Shown: piece after piece, positions 27,594 to 35,773 of the stretch
How positions within the stretch are numbered: position 1 is the stretch's first letter
How the letters are laid out: every line of letters starts with the position of its first letter
NCBI GenBank assembly: GCA_003153155.1
Contig: PLWV01000012.1
Coordinates: 16,578 to 80,577, forward strand
Direction: 5' to 3'
DNA length: 64,000 nucleotides
Origin: Gallionella sp.
Lineage (GTDB): Bacteria > Pseudomonadota > Gammaproteobacteria > Burkholderiales > Gallionellaceae
Notes under the pieces: model-generated
The model's input: only the letters and a program-made list of their open reading frames with translations
Databases searched by the model: none
What the model was told of the DNA's origin: nothing
Position numbers and translations under genes: made by a program

Positions 27594-28688
27594 TTAAAAG
27601 CGAATATGTGTGGAAGCATTGAACGTGGAACGTGAACCACGCCAATCGTCGATCAGATATTTGGTGAACGGCAATTCAGTCTTTTCAAAGAAGCGCGGCC
27701 AGCCGATACGCTCGATCCAATCAGCCATACGCTCCCATGGACGGGCATCATCCTTGTACACATGCAATATCCTTTTAACCACCTCGTTGACTTCCGGCCA
27801 TCTCGGCGGATTGTTGGGCAGGCCGGACGCGACCATCTTCATGAAAGTCGGCTTGCCGCGTGCATTGGAGTTTTTGCCGCCTACCCAGATCGCCAGCTTG
27901 GAATATTCCGGGTCATTGATCTGCATCGGCGGGCAAGGTGGATAGCACGCACCGCAACACATGCACTTGGACTCATCGATTTCCAGTGAAGGTTTGCCAT
28001 TCACCATGGCCGGGCGTATCGCCGCGACCGGGCAACGCGCAACTACCGTCGGACGCTCGCATACGTTGGCGACCAGATCGTGATTGATCACAGGCGGCTT
28101 GGTATGTTGCACGATGATCGCAAGATCAGCCTGACCGCCGCAGTTTATCTCGCAGCACGATGTGGACAGATGCACGCGGTTGGGCATTTCCTCGCGCTTG
28201 AATTCAACGATCAGATCATCCATCAATGCCTTGACCACTCCTGATGCATCCGTACCCGGAATGTCACAGTGCAACCAGCCTTGCGTATGGGCGATCATCG
28301 AAATGGAGTTGCCGGTACCGCCCACAGGAAAGCCGTGTTTTTCCAGTTCGGCGATCAGCGGATCGACCTTCTCAGCCTTGGAGACCATGTACTCGATGTT
28401 GGAACGGATAGTGAAACGGACGTGACCTTCAGCGTACTTGTCGGCGATATCGCATAGCAATCGGATGGTTCCCACATCCATTTGCCGCTGCGTGCCGGCA
28501 CGCACCGTCCAGATCTGGTCGCCACTATGTGCAACGTGACGCAGTACTCCGGGGCGTGGGCGGTCATGATATTTCCACTTGCCGTAGTTCTTTATCATCA
28601 GCGGATGCAGATACTTCTTGTTGTCCGGCACCCCGGTTTCTTTTGGCTTGCGCTTTTGGGCTGGCTTCTCTTGAACTGCTTGATTCAT
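27594..28688 (-). CDS. dsrB: DsrB, sulfite reductase beta subunit (reverse type)
   Basis: A 364-residue sulfite reductase subunit with the SxxC-type site (TSCCEINCGG) and a ferredoxin insertion (CMCCGACYPPC). It pairs with DsrA to oxidise DsrC-bound sulfane sulfur to sulfite. It lies 11 bp after dsrA. Confidence 0.96.
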   Translation of the reverse strand: MNQAVQEKPAQKRKPKETGVPDNKKYLHPLMIKNYGKWKYHDRPRPGVLRHVAHSGDQIWTVRAGTQRQMDVGTIRLLCDIADKYAEGHVRFTIRSNIEYMVSKAEKVDPLIAELEKHGFPVGGTGNSISMIAHTQGWLHCDIPGTDASGVVKALMDDLIVEFKREEMPNRVHLSTSCCEINCGGQADLAIIVQHTKPPVINHDLVANVCERPTVVARCPVAAIRPAMVNGKPSLEIDESKCMCCGACYPPCPPMQINDPEYSKLAIWVGGKNSNARGKPTFMKMVASGLPNNPPRWPEVNEVVKRILHVYKDDARPWERMADWIERIGWPRFFEKTELPFTKYLIDDWRGSRSTFNASTHIRF

Positions 28689-28699
28689 TTTATGTCTCC

Positions 28700-30007
28700 T
28701 CAGGCGGCTTGTTGCTTTTTGATTTTCTGGGCATTGATCTTGGCAACTTCCTCATCCCAACCATCAGTACGGACATAAGGATTGGTGCGGGGAGTGGAGA
28801 CCATGTTCGGATCAACTTCGACCTCTACACCTTCCAGGAAATTGATCAAACCGATACGCTCGATCATCTCGCCGGTACGCTCGTGTTCAAGCGCGTTTTC
28901 CGCGAAAAAGTCTATGGTGCGTTGTGCCAGGTCAACCAGTTTCTGCACATCCTCTTCTGTTTCAAGTTTCATGAAAGGAATAATGACCGAGCCCATCAAG
29001 CCACCAATCTTCAATGTGCTCTTGCCCCCGACCAACACGCTTGCACCCTTGTCTTTACCAGGAGCCAATGCACCGGTCATCACATTGATGCAGTGCATGC
29101 AACGCACGCAATCGTGGTTATCGATCTCTATCGCGTGAGTGTCATTGATCGCAACGCTGGTGATACTGGCGCCTTTCTTGACATTCTTGATCTGCTTGAG
29201 CTGGAAGGTCTTGGTCGGGCAACGAGCCACAACGTCGTTCACCAATTCGTCCATGCCATGTTTGGCGAACCATTTCTTGGCCAACTCTTCATCGGTACGG
29301 ATGTTGTCGCGCCAGGTCCCGATCACTGCCATGTCGGCACGCTGCACGGAATTCATGCAGTCATTCGGGCAGCCGGAGAATTTGAATTTGAACTTGTACG
29401 GCAAGGAAGGGCGGTGTATATCATCCAGAAAAGTGTTAAGCACGCTGCGTTGTGTACTGGCTTCGTCGTAACAAGACTGTTCGCAACGCGCCGCGCCCAC
29501 GCAAGACATCGAGGTACGCACTGCCGGGCCCGCGCCACCGAGGTCAAAGCCCATCTCGTTGATCTCGTCGAAGGCCTTCTGCACGTTCTCAGTGGTCGCG
29601 CCCTGGAACATGATGTCGCCGGACTGGCCATGAAATGCAATCAGGCCGGAGCCATGTTTCTCCCAGATGTCGCAAAATTTGCGCAGAGTATCGGTATCGT
29701 AGTGCATACCGGGAGGCGGCATCACGCGCAAGGTATGAAATTCAGTGCAATCCTTGTAAATCGGATTGCCGGCTTCATCCTTTAGTTCGGTAAAGCGAGG
29801 GATAATCCCGCCACCATAACCGAACACGCCGACCGTGCCACCCTTCCAGTATCCTTTTTTGGTCCTGTACGAAGTCTCGAGTTGCCCGAGCAGATCGACC
29901 ACATAATCCTTATTTTTCGCCAATTCTTTCAAGCCAGTCACAAAACTGGGCCATGGGCCATCCTCGAGTTGATCAAGGTTTGGGGTATCATGCATCTTCT
30001 TAGCCAT
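28700..30007 (-). CDS. dsrA: DsrA, sulfite reductase alpha subunit (reverse type)
   Basis: A 435-residue subunit with the sirohaem and [4Fe-4S] ligands (SCVGAARCEQSC and FSGCPNDC) and a ferredoxin domain (CVRCMHCINVM). It is the first gene of a 13-gene dsr run on this strand. Oxidative direction is inferred from the presence of dsrL and dsrEFH and the absence of dsrD in the window. Confidence 0.97.
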   Translation of the reverse strand: MAKKMHDTPNLDQLEDGPWPSFVTGLKELAKNKDYVVDLLGQLETSYRTKKGYWKGGTVGVFGYGGGIIPRFTELKDEAGNPIYKDCTEFHTLRVMPPPGMHYDTDTLRKFCDIWEKHGSGLIAFHGQSGDIMFQGATTENVQKAFDEINEMGFDLGGAGPAVRTSMSCVGAARCEQSCYDEASTQRSVLNTFLDDIHRPSLPYKFKFKFSGCPNDCMNSVQRADMAVIGTWRDNIRTDEELAKKWFAKHGMDELVNDVVARCPTKTFQLKQIKNVKKGASITSVAINDTHAIEIDNHDCVRCMHCINVMTGALAPGKDKGASVLVGGKSTLKIGGLMGSVIIPFMKLETEEDVQKLVDLAQRTIDFFAENALEHERTGEMIERIGLINFLEGVEVEVDPNMVSTPRTNPYVRTDGWDEEVAKINAQKIKKQQAA

Positions 30008-30342
30008 AATATTTATCCTTTCAGTCGCGTTGCCTGGAGATTACTGCTGGCAATCGATTAAATGACCCGGCAGAGGCGGGAACGTGTAATCTGTACGGTC
30101 TGTGCCCTTTCAAACTCAGGCCAGCCCATATTTCTCGGTGTATCAGGATACTACGATATATCACCTCTTGCATTCCATCACCCTTAGCGGCTATCTTCTA
30201 TAACCCTTATGGGTAGTGTTCCACCTTCCCCTAGTAGTATTTCAATATCAAGTCTATTAGCGATAGACTTAATGTATCTATAAAGTCTTGTTCAGAATAT
30301 CCTCGTGGTCGTTTCGATCTATCTGGGCAAGGGGAAATCATA
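30008..30342. promoter_or_regulatory. Divergent control region between dsrA and the cmx6-like operon
   Basis: A 335-bp non-coding gap that must hold the promoter of the dsr run (minus) and of the plus-strand operon. It contains the palindrome at 30200-30217 and two partial look-alikes (cccttagcgg at 30181, cccctagtag at 30228) spaced by about 23-25 bp. It is A/T-rich toward 30240-30300. I cannot fix -35/-10 boxes with confidence. Confidence 0.55.
30200..30217. promoter_or_regulatory. Palindromic candidate operator, dsrA side (ATAACCC-TTAT-GGGTAGT)
   Basis: An inverted repeat ACCC-N4-GGGT with the same ATAACCC left arm and 4-base spacer as sites at 35905-35922 and 43643-43660. It lies about 193 bp before dsrA and 126 bp before the 69-aa gene. 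Recurrence at three sulfur-gene control regions suggests one DNA-binding protein; none is identified in the window. Confidence 0.5.
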
Positions 30343-30552
30343 ATGGCGAAAATCAGCGAATTAACAAAAATCAAAGTTCCCTTGGGGGGCCAGGAGATTG
30401 AACTGCAACAGATAGATCACGTCGAAGGCGGGATGAGTTTATTGCGCATCCGTATACGCGAGGGCAAACGTTTTACGATTTTCGACATCGACCCGGCTAC
30501 AGCAGAACAGTGGGCAACTGCTATGCAACACTGGGCAAACTCACAGAAATAA
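30343..30552 (+). CDS. Small protein (69 aa), first gene of the divergent operon
   Basis: A 69-residue soluble protein with a predicted beta-rich core (KVPLGGQEIELQQIDHVEGG, then RIRIREGKRFTIFDID) and a C-terminal helix with two Trp. It has a good ribosome-binding site (AAGGGGA). It starts 8 bp before the Cas6-like gene, so the two are probably co-translated. Family not recognised. Confidence 0.7.
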   Translation: MAKISELTKIKVPLGGQEIELQQIDHVEGGMSLLRIRIREGKRFTIFDIDPATAEQWATAMQHWANSQK

Positions 30553-30559
30553 CCGGCCA

Positions 30560-31171
30560 ATGAATAATAATACTCCAGAGATGATCGACATGGTGTTCGA
30601 TCTTGATGGCGGCATACTTCCCGCCGCTTATCCCTTTGCGCTTTGGCAGGCGTTGATATACCGTGTTCCACAGCTTGCTGAAGAAATATCTATCGGAGTT
30701 TTGCCATTGCGCGGAACAGACAACAAGGAAGGACTACTACTGCCCAAGCGCGCCAAGATGGTAATACGCTTGCCAACAACGCTCGCAGAACATACTGCGG
30801 CACGCCTGACAGGACAACAGTTCGATATAGCCGGACGAACCGTACGCTTGGGGGCTGCGAAAACGCGCCCCATTCACCCCTTCCCCACCATACACGCACA
30901 GTTGGTAACGGGCACAAGCGACGAAGTGCTTTTCGTGGAACATATCAATGCACAGCTTGGTGAAATGGGGATCAAAGGCAAATTGATCTGCGGCAAACGT
31001 CGCACCATCAGTGATGATAGTCAAACGATGCAGGGTTATAGCCTGGTTGTGCATGATCTAAAACCGGAAGCATCGCTACATCTGCAATTTATTGGACTCG
31101 GCGAAGGTCGTCAATTTGGTTGTGGCATTTTTGTGCCCTCTAAAGTCATTTCCGGTTTGAGTGAAGATTGA
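30560..31171 (+). CDS. Cas6/Cmx6-like (type I-MYXAN) protein in a dsr locus
   Basis: A 203-residue protein whose layout matches the Cmx6 branch of Cas6 as I know it. It has an N-terminal FDLDGGILP...ALWQAL block, GVLPLRG, a LPKRAKMVIRLP strand, a central PTIHAQLV strand, ICGKRR, and a C-terminal block GYSLVVHDLKPEASLHLQ followed by GCGIFVPSK. Cas6 proteins are RNA-binding, RAMP-fold endoribonucleases that process CRISPR RNA. No CRISPR array or other cas gene is present in this window, and the gene sits between dsrA and sulfur-carrier genes. Whether it still cleaves RNA cannot be told from the sequence; it may have been recruited to process sulfur-gene transcripts. Confidence 0.75.
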   Translation: MNNNTPEMIDMVFDLDGGILPAAYPFALWQALIYRVPQLAEEISIGVLPLRGTDNKEGLLLPKRAKMVIRLPTTLAEHTAARLTGQQFDIAGRTVRLGAAKTRPIHPFPTIHAQLVTGTSDEVLFVEHINAQLGEMGIKGKLICGKRRTISDDSQTMQGYSLVVHDLKPEASLHLQFIGLGEGRQFGCGIFVPSKVISGLSED

Positions 31172-31194
31172 GTTTTTTATAACGGAGGTCAGTC

Positions 31195-31524
31195 ATGGGA
31201 TACATGGTTGCAGGTAACGAGCTTGAAACTGATGCAGATGGCTATTTGTTGGAACCGAACTACAGCGATGAGGTAGTAACCGTCATTGCAGCGGCAGAAA
31301 ATATCGAGTTAACACCCAAACATTGGGAAGTCGTCAAATACATGCGCGATCAGTTCCGAGAACACGGCCACACACCGAATTTCCGCAATATGCTCAAGGG
31401 CGTTAATGAATTTTGGCCGGAGGCAGACAGCAAAGCCCTGTATGATTTATTCCCGACCGGCCCGGCCAAACAAGGTGCAAAAGTTGCCGGCCTGCCGCAA
31501 CCCTATGGCAAGGGCGGATATTGA
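31195..31524 (+). CDS. DsrC/TusE-family paralogue lacking both redox cysteines
   Basis: A 109-residue DsrC-fold protein (ETDADGYLLEP, TPKHWEVVKYMRDQF, FPTGPAKQGAKVAGLPQP). Where DsrC at 26162-26497 has KQAC and a penultimate Cys, this protein has KQGA and ends GKGGY, so it has no cysteine at all. It cannot carry sulfur. Cysteine-free DsrC relatives have been proposed to be regulators (RspA-type). It has its own AACGGAGG ribosome-binding site 23 bp after the Cas6-like gene. Confidence 0.88.
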   Translation: MGYMVAGNELETDADGYLLEPNYSDEVVTVIAAAENIELTPKHWEVVKYMRDQFREHGHTPNFRNMLKGVNEFWPEADSKALYDLFPTGPAKQGAKVAGLPQPYGKGGY

Positions 31525-31584
31525 AATGGGAATTTTTAGAGGCTCCCAAATGCCAACGGTTAAAAAACCAACAGGACATCTAAA

Positions 31585-32070
31585 ATGAGCACTCAAGACT
31601 TGCACGCCAATGTAACGCTGGATATGCGCGGCCTCACCTGCCCCGCACCGCTGCTCGGTGCCAAGCGCGTGGTCGACGATCTGAAAAATGAGCAAATACT
31701 ATTGTTGATCTCAGACTGTCCGGGTACCAAGGACGATCTTTTCGCATGGGCGGAACAGACCCGTAACAAAGTATTAAAAACCGAAGCGATGCCGGATGGC
31801 GGCACGGGCTACTACGTCATGAAGGGCAAAGGAGAATCGCACAAGGCGAATGTCATTCTCGATATTCGCGGTGTGCTTTGCCCGGGACCAATCGTAGAAG
31901 CCAAGAAGCTGTTGAACGGCATGAATTCAGGCGAAATTCTCAAACTCGTCAGCAACTGTCCCGGAATACGTTCCGACATCGTTGGCTGGGCGAACACCAC
32001 CGGAGTAAAAATCATCAGCACTGTCGAGGCGAGCCCTGGCGAGTATGAATTCTTCCTGCAAAAGGGCTGA
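31585..32070 (+). CDS. Tandem TusA-TusA fusion sulfur carrier
   Basis: A 161-residue protein made of two TusA domains, residues about 8-80 and 88-160. Each has the CPxP motif with its active cysteine: C19 (LTCPAPLL) and C99 (VLCPGPIV), plus a second Cys in each domain (SDCPG and SNCPG). TusA carries persulfide to downstream acceptors such as DsrEFH. Two domains in one chain could hand sulfur from one site to the other or bind two partners at once. Confidence 0.9.
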   Translation: MSTQDLHANVTLDMRGLTCPAPLLGAKRVVDDLKNEQILLLISDCPGTKDDLFAWAEQTRNKVLKTEAMPDGGTGYYVMKGKGESHKANVILDIRGVLCPGPIVEAKKLLNGMNSGEILKLVSNCPGIRSDIVGWANTTGVKIISTVEASPGEYEFFLQKG

Positions 32071-32093
32071 CGCTAATTTTCGGCTCACCTGAT

Positions 32094-32690
32094 ATGCGCA
32101 TCAAAAGCCAATGGTTCAAAAGTGAACGGAAAAAGACTCCGCAAGAGATTGCGGGAGCAATGGCGTTTACCATCTGGCGGATCGCCGACAACGCGCTGAA
32201 GAATACCCGCAGGGCGAATTTCGAGATCGCCATCGGCCCGCAATACTTTTCGTTTCTCACTGAATTTCTGGTGTTCCTGATCCAGGTCGCAGACCGTATC
32301 GCCCATCGCCAATTATCCGCTGAAACTCGTTTTGTTTTTACCAGTACATTGGCGAATTGCGTGGCGGAAACTCTGGCTGAAAATCAAAGCCGATTGATGG
32401 GTAACAGCATCGCTGAACACAAGCAGTACTTCATCGACAAACTCAACCAACGCGCGGGAGAATATGCCGACTTCAACTATGAGATCGATGGCCCGGAATT
32501 CGCCTTTACCCGTTACCTGGCCTTCTGTATGCGCGAAGTCATGGATGAAAAAGATGTCGAATGGGTAATCGATCAGATGATGAGTATCGAAGCACCGGAG
32601 GCCGTGGATATGGTGGAGAAAACCATGAAAAACCTGTTCGAAGCAGAACCGAAACAAACACGCATCCGAAAAGTCACCAGCGGCGATTGA
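32094..32690 (+). CDS. Unknown soluble protein in the sulfur-carrier operon
   Basis: A 198-residue, mostly helical, cytoplasmic protein, with a basic N-terminus and a charged C-terminus. It has no signal peptide or membrane segment and two scattered cysteines. It lies 23 bp after the TusA-TusA gene and 27 bp before the TauD-like gene. I do not recognise the family; the context suggests a role in sulfur metabolism. Confidence 0.65.
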   Translation: MRIKSQWFKSERKKTPQEIAGAMAFTIWRIADNALKNTRRANFEIAIGPQYFSFLTEFLVFLIQVADRIAHRQLSAETRFVFTSTLANCVAETLAENQSRLMGNSIAEHKQYFIDKLNQRAGEYADFNYEIDGPEFAFTRYLAFCMREVMDEKDVEWVIDQMMSIEAPEAVDMVEKTMKNLFEAEPKQTRIRKVTSGD

Positions 32691-32717
32691 GCTGCGCAGA
32701 TTCACACTGATCAGCCG

Positions 32718-33605
32718 ATGCAAAATCCATTCGATCTCGACAACACTGCTGCTTACCTGCGCTGGCGCGATCACAAGCTGGCGCACGCCATCACCGATAC
32801 CAACGAGCTCATCGTCGAAATCAACGATCCGCGTTCACTGACTAAAGCTGAACACGCTGCACTCTTGGAGCGCTGCCAACGCAGCAACATGGTGATTTAC
32901 GCCACTGCTGCCGAACCTGCTGATGAAGACATGGTGCGTCAATTCGGACTGCAGTTCGGGCTGGATAGTCTGGACGCGAACTGGCTGGCGGGTGAACAAG
33001 GCATCACGCGCGTCACCGTATGCGCTGACGATGGACAGCGGCAGGCTTACATCCCCTATACCGACCGCGCTATCAAATGGCATACCGACGGCTATTACAA
33101 CCCGCCTGAACGGCAGGTACGCGGCATGATATTGCATTGCGTGCAGAGTGCCGGACAAGGCGGCGAGAATCGCCTGATGGATCACGAGATCGCTTACCTG
33201 ATGTTGCGCGATGCGAATCGCGATTTTATCCGCGCACTGTCCGCGCCGGATGCGATGACCATTCCGGAACGTGCCGACGAATACGGTGTGGCGCGGGCCG
33301 CGCAGACCGGCCCGGTATTCTCAGTCGACCCGGCAAGCGGTGCGCTGCATATGCGCTATACCGCACGCACCCGCAGCATCGAGTGGAAGCAGGACGCGAT
33401 CACGCTGGCGGCTGTCGCCGCTTTGGAAAAACTGCTCGCTTCGGATCTGCCCCATATACACAGTACACGGCTAGAACCCGGCATGGGGCTGCTATGCAAC
33501 AACGTGCTGCATGATCGCGCTGCCTTTGATGATGATGCGACCGCACCACGTCTGCTTTTTCGGGCGCGTTATCATGATCGAATCGCCGGAACATATCCGA
33601 CTTGA
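32718..33605 (+). CDS. TauD/TfdA-family Fe(II)/2-oxoglutarate oxygenase
   Basis: A 295-residue member of the TauD/gamma-butyrobetaine hydroxylase clan. The metal-binding triad is visible: H122 and D124 in WHTDG and H265 in NNVLHD, followed by a candidate 2-oxoglutarate-binding Arg in LLFRARYH. The clan oxidises taurine, carnitine precursors and many other substrates; the substrate here is unknown. It is the last gene before a strong hairpin terminator. Confidence 0.82.
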   Translation: MQNPFDLDNTAAYLRWRDHKLAHAITDTNELIVEINDPRSLTKAEHAALLERCQRSNMVIYATAAEPADEDMVRQFGLQFGLDSLDANWLAGEQGITRVTVCADDGQRQAYIPYTDRAIKWHTDGYYNPPERQVRGMILHCVQSAGQGGENRLMDHEIAYLMLRDANRDFIRALSAPDAMTIPERADEYGVARAAQTGPVFSVDPASGALHMRYTARTRSIEWKQDAITLAAVAALEKLLASDLPHIHSTRLEPGMGLLCNNVLHDRAAFDDDATAPRLLFRARYHDRIAGTYPT

Positions 33606-33642
33606 TTAGAGCCTGACAAGACAGCCCTACGGGGGAAAAGAA

Positions 33643-33670
33643 AAGCCCGCCCTCTTACGAGGGCGGGCTT
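33643..33670. terminator. Hairpin terminator between convergent genes
   Basis: A perfect 12-bp stem (AAGCCCGCCCTC / GAGGGCGGGCTT) with a TTAC loop, flanked by A-rich and CTT ends. It lies between the TauD-like gene and the convergent fadL-like gene and can serve both. Confidence 0.85.
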
Positions 33671-33698
33671 CAGGTTGCAACAATCAGATGCTAGTCGA

Positions 33699-34976
33699 TT
33701 ACCAGCCGTAAGAAATACCGATCGAGTCTTCATGCATGGTCAGGTTTGCTTCGCCACCGCCCAAGCCTGCGGGAATGGATCCAGAACCATTGATTGTCTT
33801 CTTGAAGGCGTGAACATAGGCAACCGATATTTCAGACTTGTCTGCCAGCTTCCAGGTTCCGCCCAGTGACAAGTGGTTTTGCACTATGCCCGGAGCCACT
33901 ATATTCAGCAATGTCTGGCTGCTTTGTATCGGCTGGTCGCAATGATCTAAACCGGCGCGCATTGTAAACGTCGGACTAAAAGCATGACTTACCCCGAGTT
34001 TGTATGCATTTATATTCTTCCAGCCGAAGCCTGGACCACCAGTAGATCCCAAGTACGACGGTGATGGCGGTGGCGTCGTTGGAAGGCCGTTAAAGGTATT
34101 ACTAACGGCGGAAACATCCGAATAATTGGTGCGCTGGACATCGAACGCGACCGTGGTTTCCGGCAAGGCTTTGACTGCGATGCCGACACCATAGTTGGAA
34201 GGTATGTCAAAGCTGCCTTGGTCTGCAAACAGGCCGCTGTATTTGCTGAGCTTGCCCATCTTGGTCTTGGTCTGGTAGGTTGCACCCAGGGTCACGGCGG
34301 GGGTGACTTCCCCGGTCCAGCCTACCCTTAAGCCGTAGCCAGTGGAGGTATCCGTTCCATTATCGGTAAGGTTATTTGGACTGCTTGACAAGCCCGAGAA
34401 TGATGGTGCTAGTCCGGTCGCACTGAACATTTGGTAGGCCAGGTTCAGCGCCACGCCGACCGCATTGGTCGGGTTGACTTTCATAGACCAGGTTGGCGCA
34501 ACGAACAGTTGTGACAGATTGATTCCTAAATTGCCTTGAGCACCCAAGACGCCAAAAGGGTTGGTGTTGTACTGGGTGTTCATACCGCCGTTGCCGTAGA
34601 CAGAGACGCCCAGCGAGGTGTTCGCGTTGATCATCTTGTTGTAACCAAAGTCGGGAATGAAGAAATTGCTCCTGCCATTGCCGCTGTAAGTGCCATCCAT
34701 CGAGCAACCTGCTCCGCAAACATTACCCGTGATCTCTGTGCTGCGATTCGGCCTGAACAGGGTCAGGGCGATATCGAGACGGTCGCCCACCATCACCATT
34801 CCTGCCGGGTTGTTGGCGGCCGCGAGGGAATCCAATGGCAGCGCGATGCTCGCTCCACCCATCGCTTCATTTTTTACGCCGTAGCCGATCGGAAAATAAC
34901 CGTTGGTGGCATGCGCCAGCGGCGATGCCATGACGCCGGCAGCCAACAACGAAACAACCATTTTATTCATTTTCAT
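33699..34976 (-). CDS. FadL/OmpP1-family outer-membrane porin
   Basis: A 425-residue FadL-family channel: signal peptide ending near AHA-TNGYF, the conserved NGYFPIGYG...MGGASIALP N-terminal plug, and a beta-barrel ending in an aromatic residue (ISYGW). Family members import hydrophobic compounds. Next to sulfur genes, transport of elemental sulfur or polysulfide is a plausible inference but not shown. Confidence 0.9.
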   Translation of the reverse strand: MKMNKMVVSLLAAGVMASPLAHATNGYFPIGYGVKNEAMGGASIALPLDSLAAANNPAGMVMVGDRLDIALTLFRPNRSTEITGNVCGAGCSMDGTYSGNGRSNFFIPDFGYNKMINANTSLGVSVYGNGGMNTQYNTNPFGVLGAQGNLGINLSQLFVAPTWSMKVNPTNAVGVALNLAYQMFSATGLAPSFSGLSSSPNNLTDNGTDTSTGYGLRVGWTGEVTPAVTLGATYQTKTKMGKLSKYSGLFADQGSFDIPSNYGVGIAVKALPETTVAFDVQRTNYSDVSAVSNTFNGLPTTPPPSPSYLGSTGGPGFGWKNINAYKLGVSHAFSPTFTMRAGLDHCDQPIQSSQTLLNIVAPGIVQNHLSLGGTWKLADKSEISVAYVHAFKKTINGSGSIPAGLGGGEANLTMHEDSIGISYGW

Positions 34977-35034
34977 AACAACACTCCCAAGTTGATTGAT
35001 ATAACAAACCCCGTTACTGCCCGATCACTACAAC

Positions 35035-35505
35035 TTAAACAAACAGACAAATGTCGGTGTCTCCTGCAAACCCCAAAAACATTGCAGCACCGCCATACTC
35101 AATATTATCAATAAATTCGCTCTTGTCGAATTCGAACAGATCGACTGTCATCTGACAAGCAATAAATTTCACCTCAGCCTCCAGACACAAATCGCGCAGC
35201 TCTTGCAGAGAGGCAACGCCATGCTTCTTGAGCTTTTGCTTCATCATCATGGTAGCCATGGATTCCATGCCGGGCAACATTTGCACCATCACCGGCATCG
35301 GCACAGGCATCGGCATGGCAGGATTGGCCAGTGGACTGATCATCACAGTGGACAAGTCCTTGCGCAGCAACTGCAATCCGTAGAAGGTGAAGAACACTTG
35401 CACTTCATAACCCAGAGCAGCGGCGGTCGAGGCAAGGATAAATGGCGGGTAGGCCATATCCAGCGTGCCTTTGGTGGCGATGATCGCCATTTTCTTGGTA
35501 GTCAT
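35035..35505 (-). CDS. dsrE2: DsrE2, membrane-associated DsrE-family protein
   Basis: A 156-residue DsrE/DsrF-like protein with the KMAIIATKGTLDMAYPP start, a Met/Pro-rich hydrophobic insert (about residues 60-85) and conserved cysteines including FIACQMTVDLF. DsrE2 is commonly paired with TusA in sulfur oxidisers and may help load it with sulfur. It follows tusA by about 40 bp. Confidence 0.88.
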   Translation of the reverse strand: MTTKKMAIIATKGTLDMAYPPFILASTAAALGYEVQVFFTFYGLQLLRKDLSTVMISPLANPAMPMPVPMPVMVQMLPGMESMATMMMKQKLKKHGVASLQELRDLCLEAEVKFIACQMTVDLFEFDKSEFIDNIEYGGAAMFLGFAGDTDICLFV

Positions 35506-35545
35506 TTTTTTACCTCAAGTATGGTTTTGGTTTGAAGCAGATAAC

Positions 35546-35773
35546 TTACTTTTTCTTCATATAAAAAGTGTATGCACCATTTGCTTCTTCTGTGGCAAGC
35601 AAGGTGTTGCCGGTTTGATCGGCGAATGCCTGCATATCCTTGACTGCGCCGCAATCAGTCGCAACCAGCTTAAGCACCTGCCCGGAAGCCATATCAGAGA
35701 GTGCTTTTTTAGTCTTCAGGATAGGCAAAGGGCAGGACAAACCACTGGCATCAAATTCTTTGTCAAAGTTCAT
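35546..35773 (-). CDS. tusA: TusA, single-domain sulfur carrier
   Basis: A 75-residue TusA with its active cysteine in LSCPLPIL (about residue 14) and a second in ATDCGA. It passes persulfide from upstream donors to DsrEFH/DsrC. This is a separate gene from the fused TusA-TusA. It and dsrE2 form an operon preceded by the double palindrome at 35884-35922. Confidence 0.93.
   Translation of the reverse strand: MNFDKEFDASGLSCPLPILKTKKALSDMASGQVLKLVATDCGAVKDMQAFADQTGNTLLATEEANGAYTFYMKKK

Noticed and set aside
28529..29785. 418-codon plus-strand frame opposite dsrA
   Set aside because: Antisense to dsrA, which has full cofactor motifs; no start signal.
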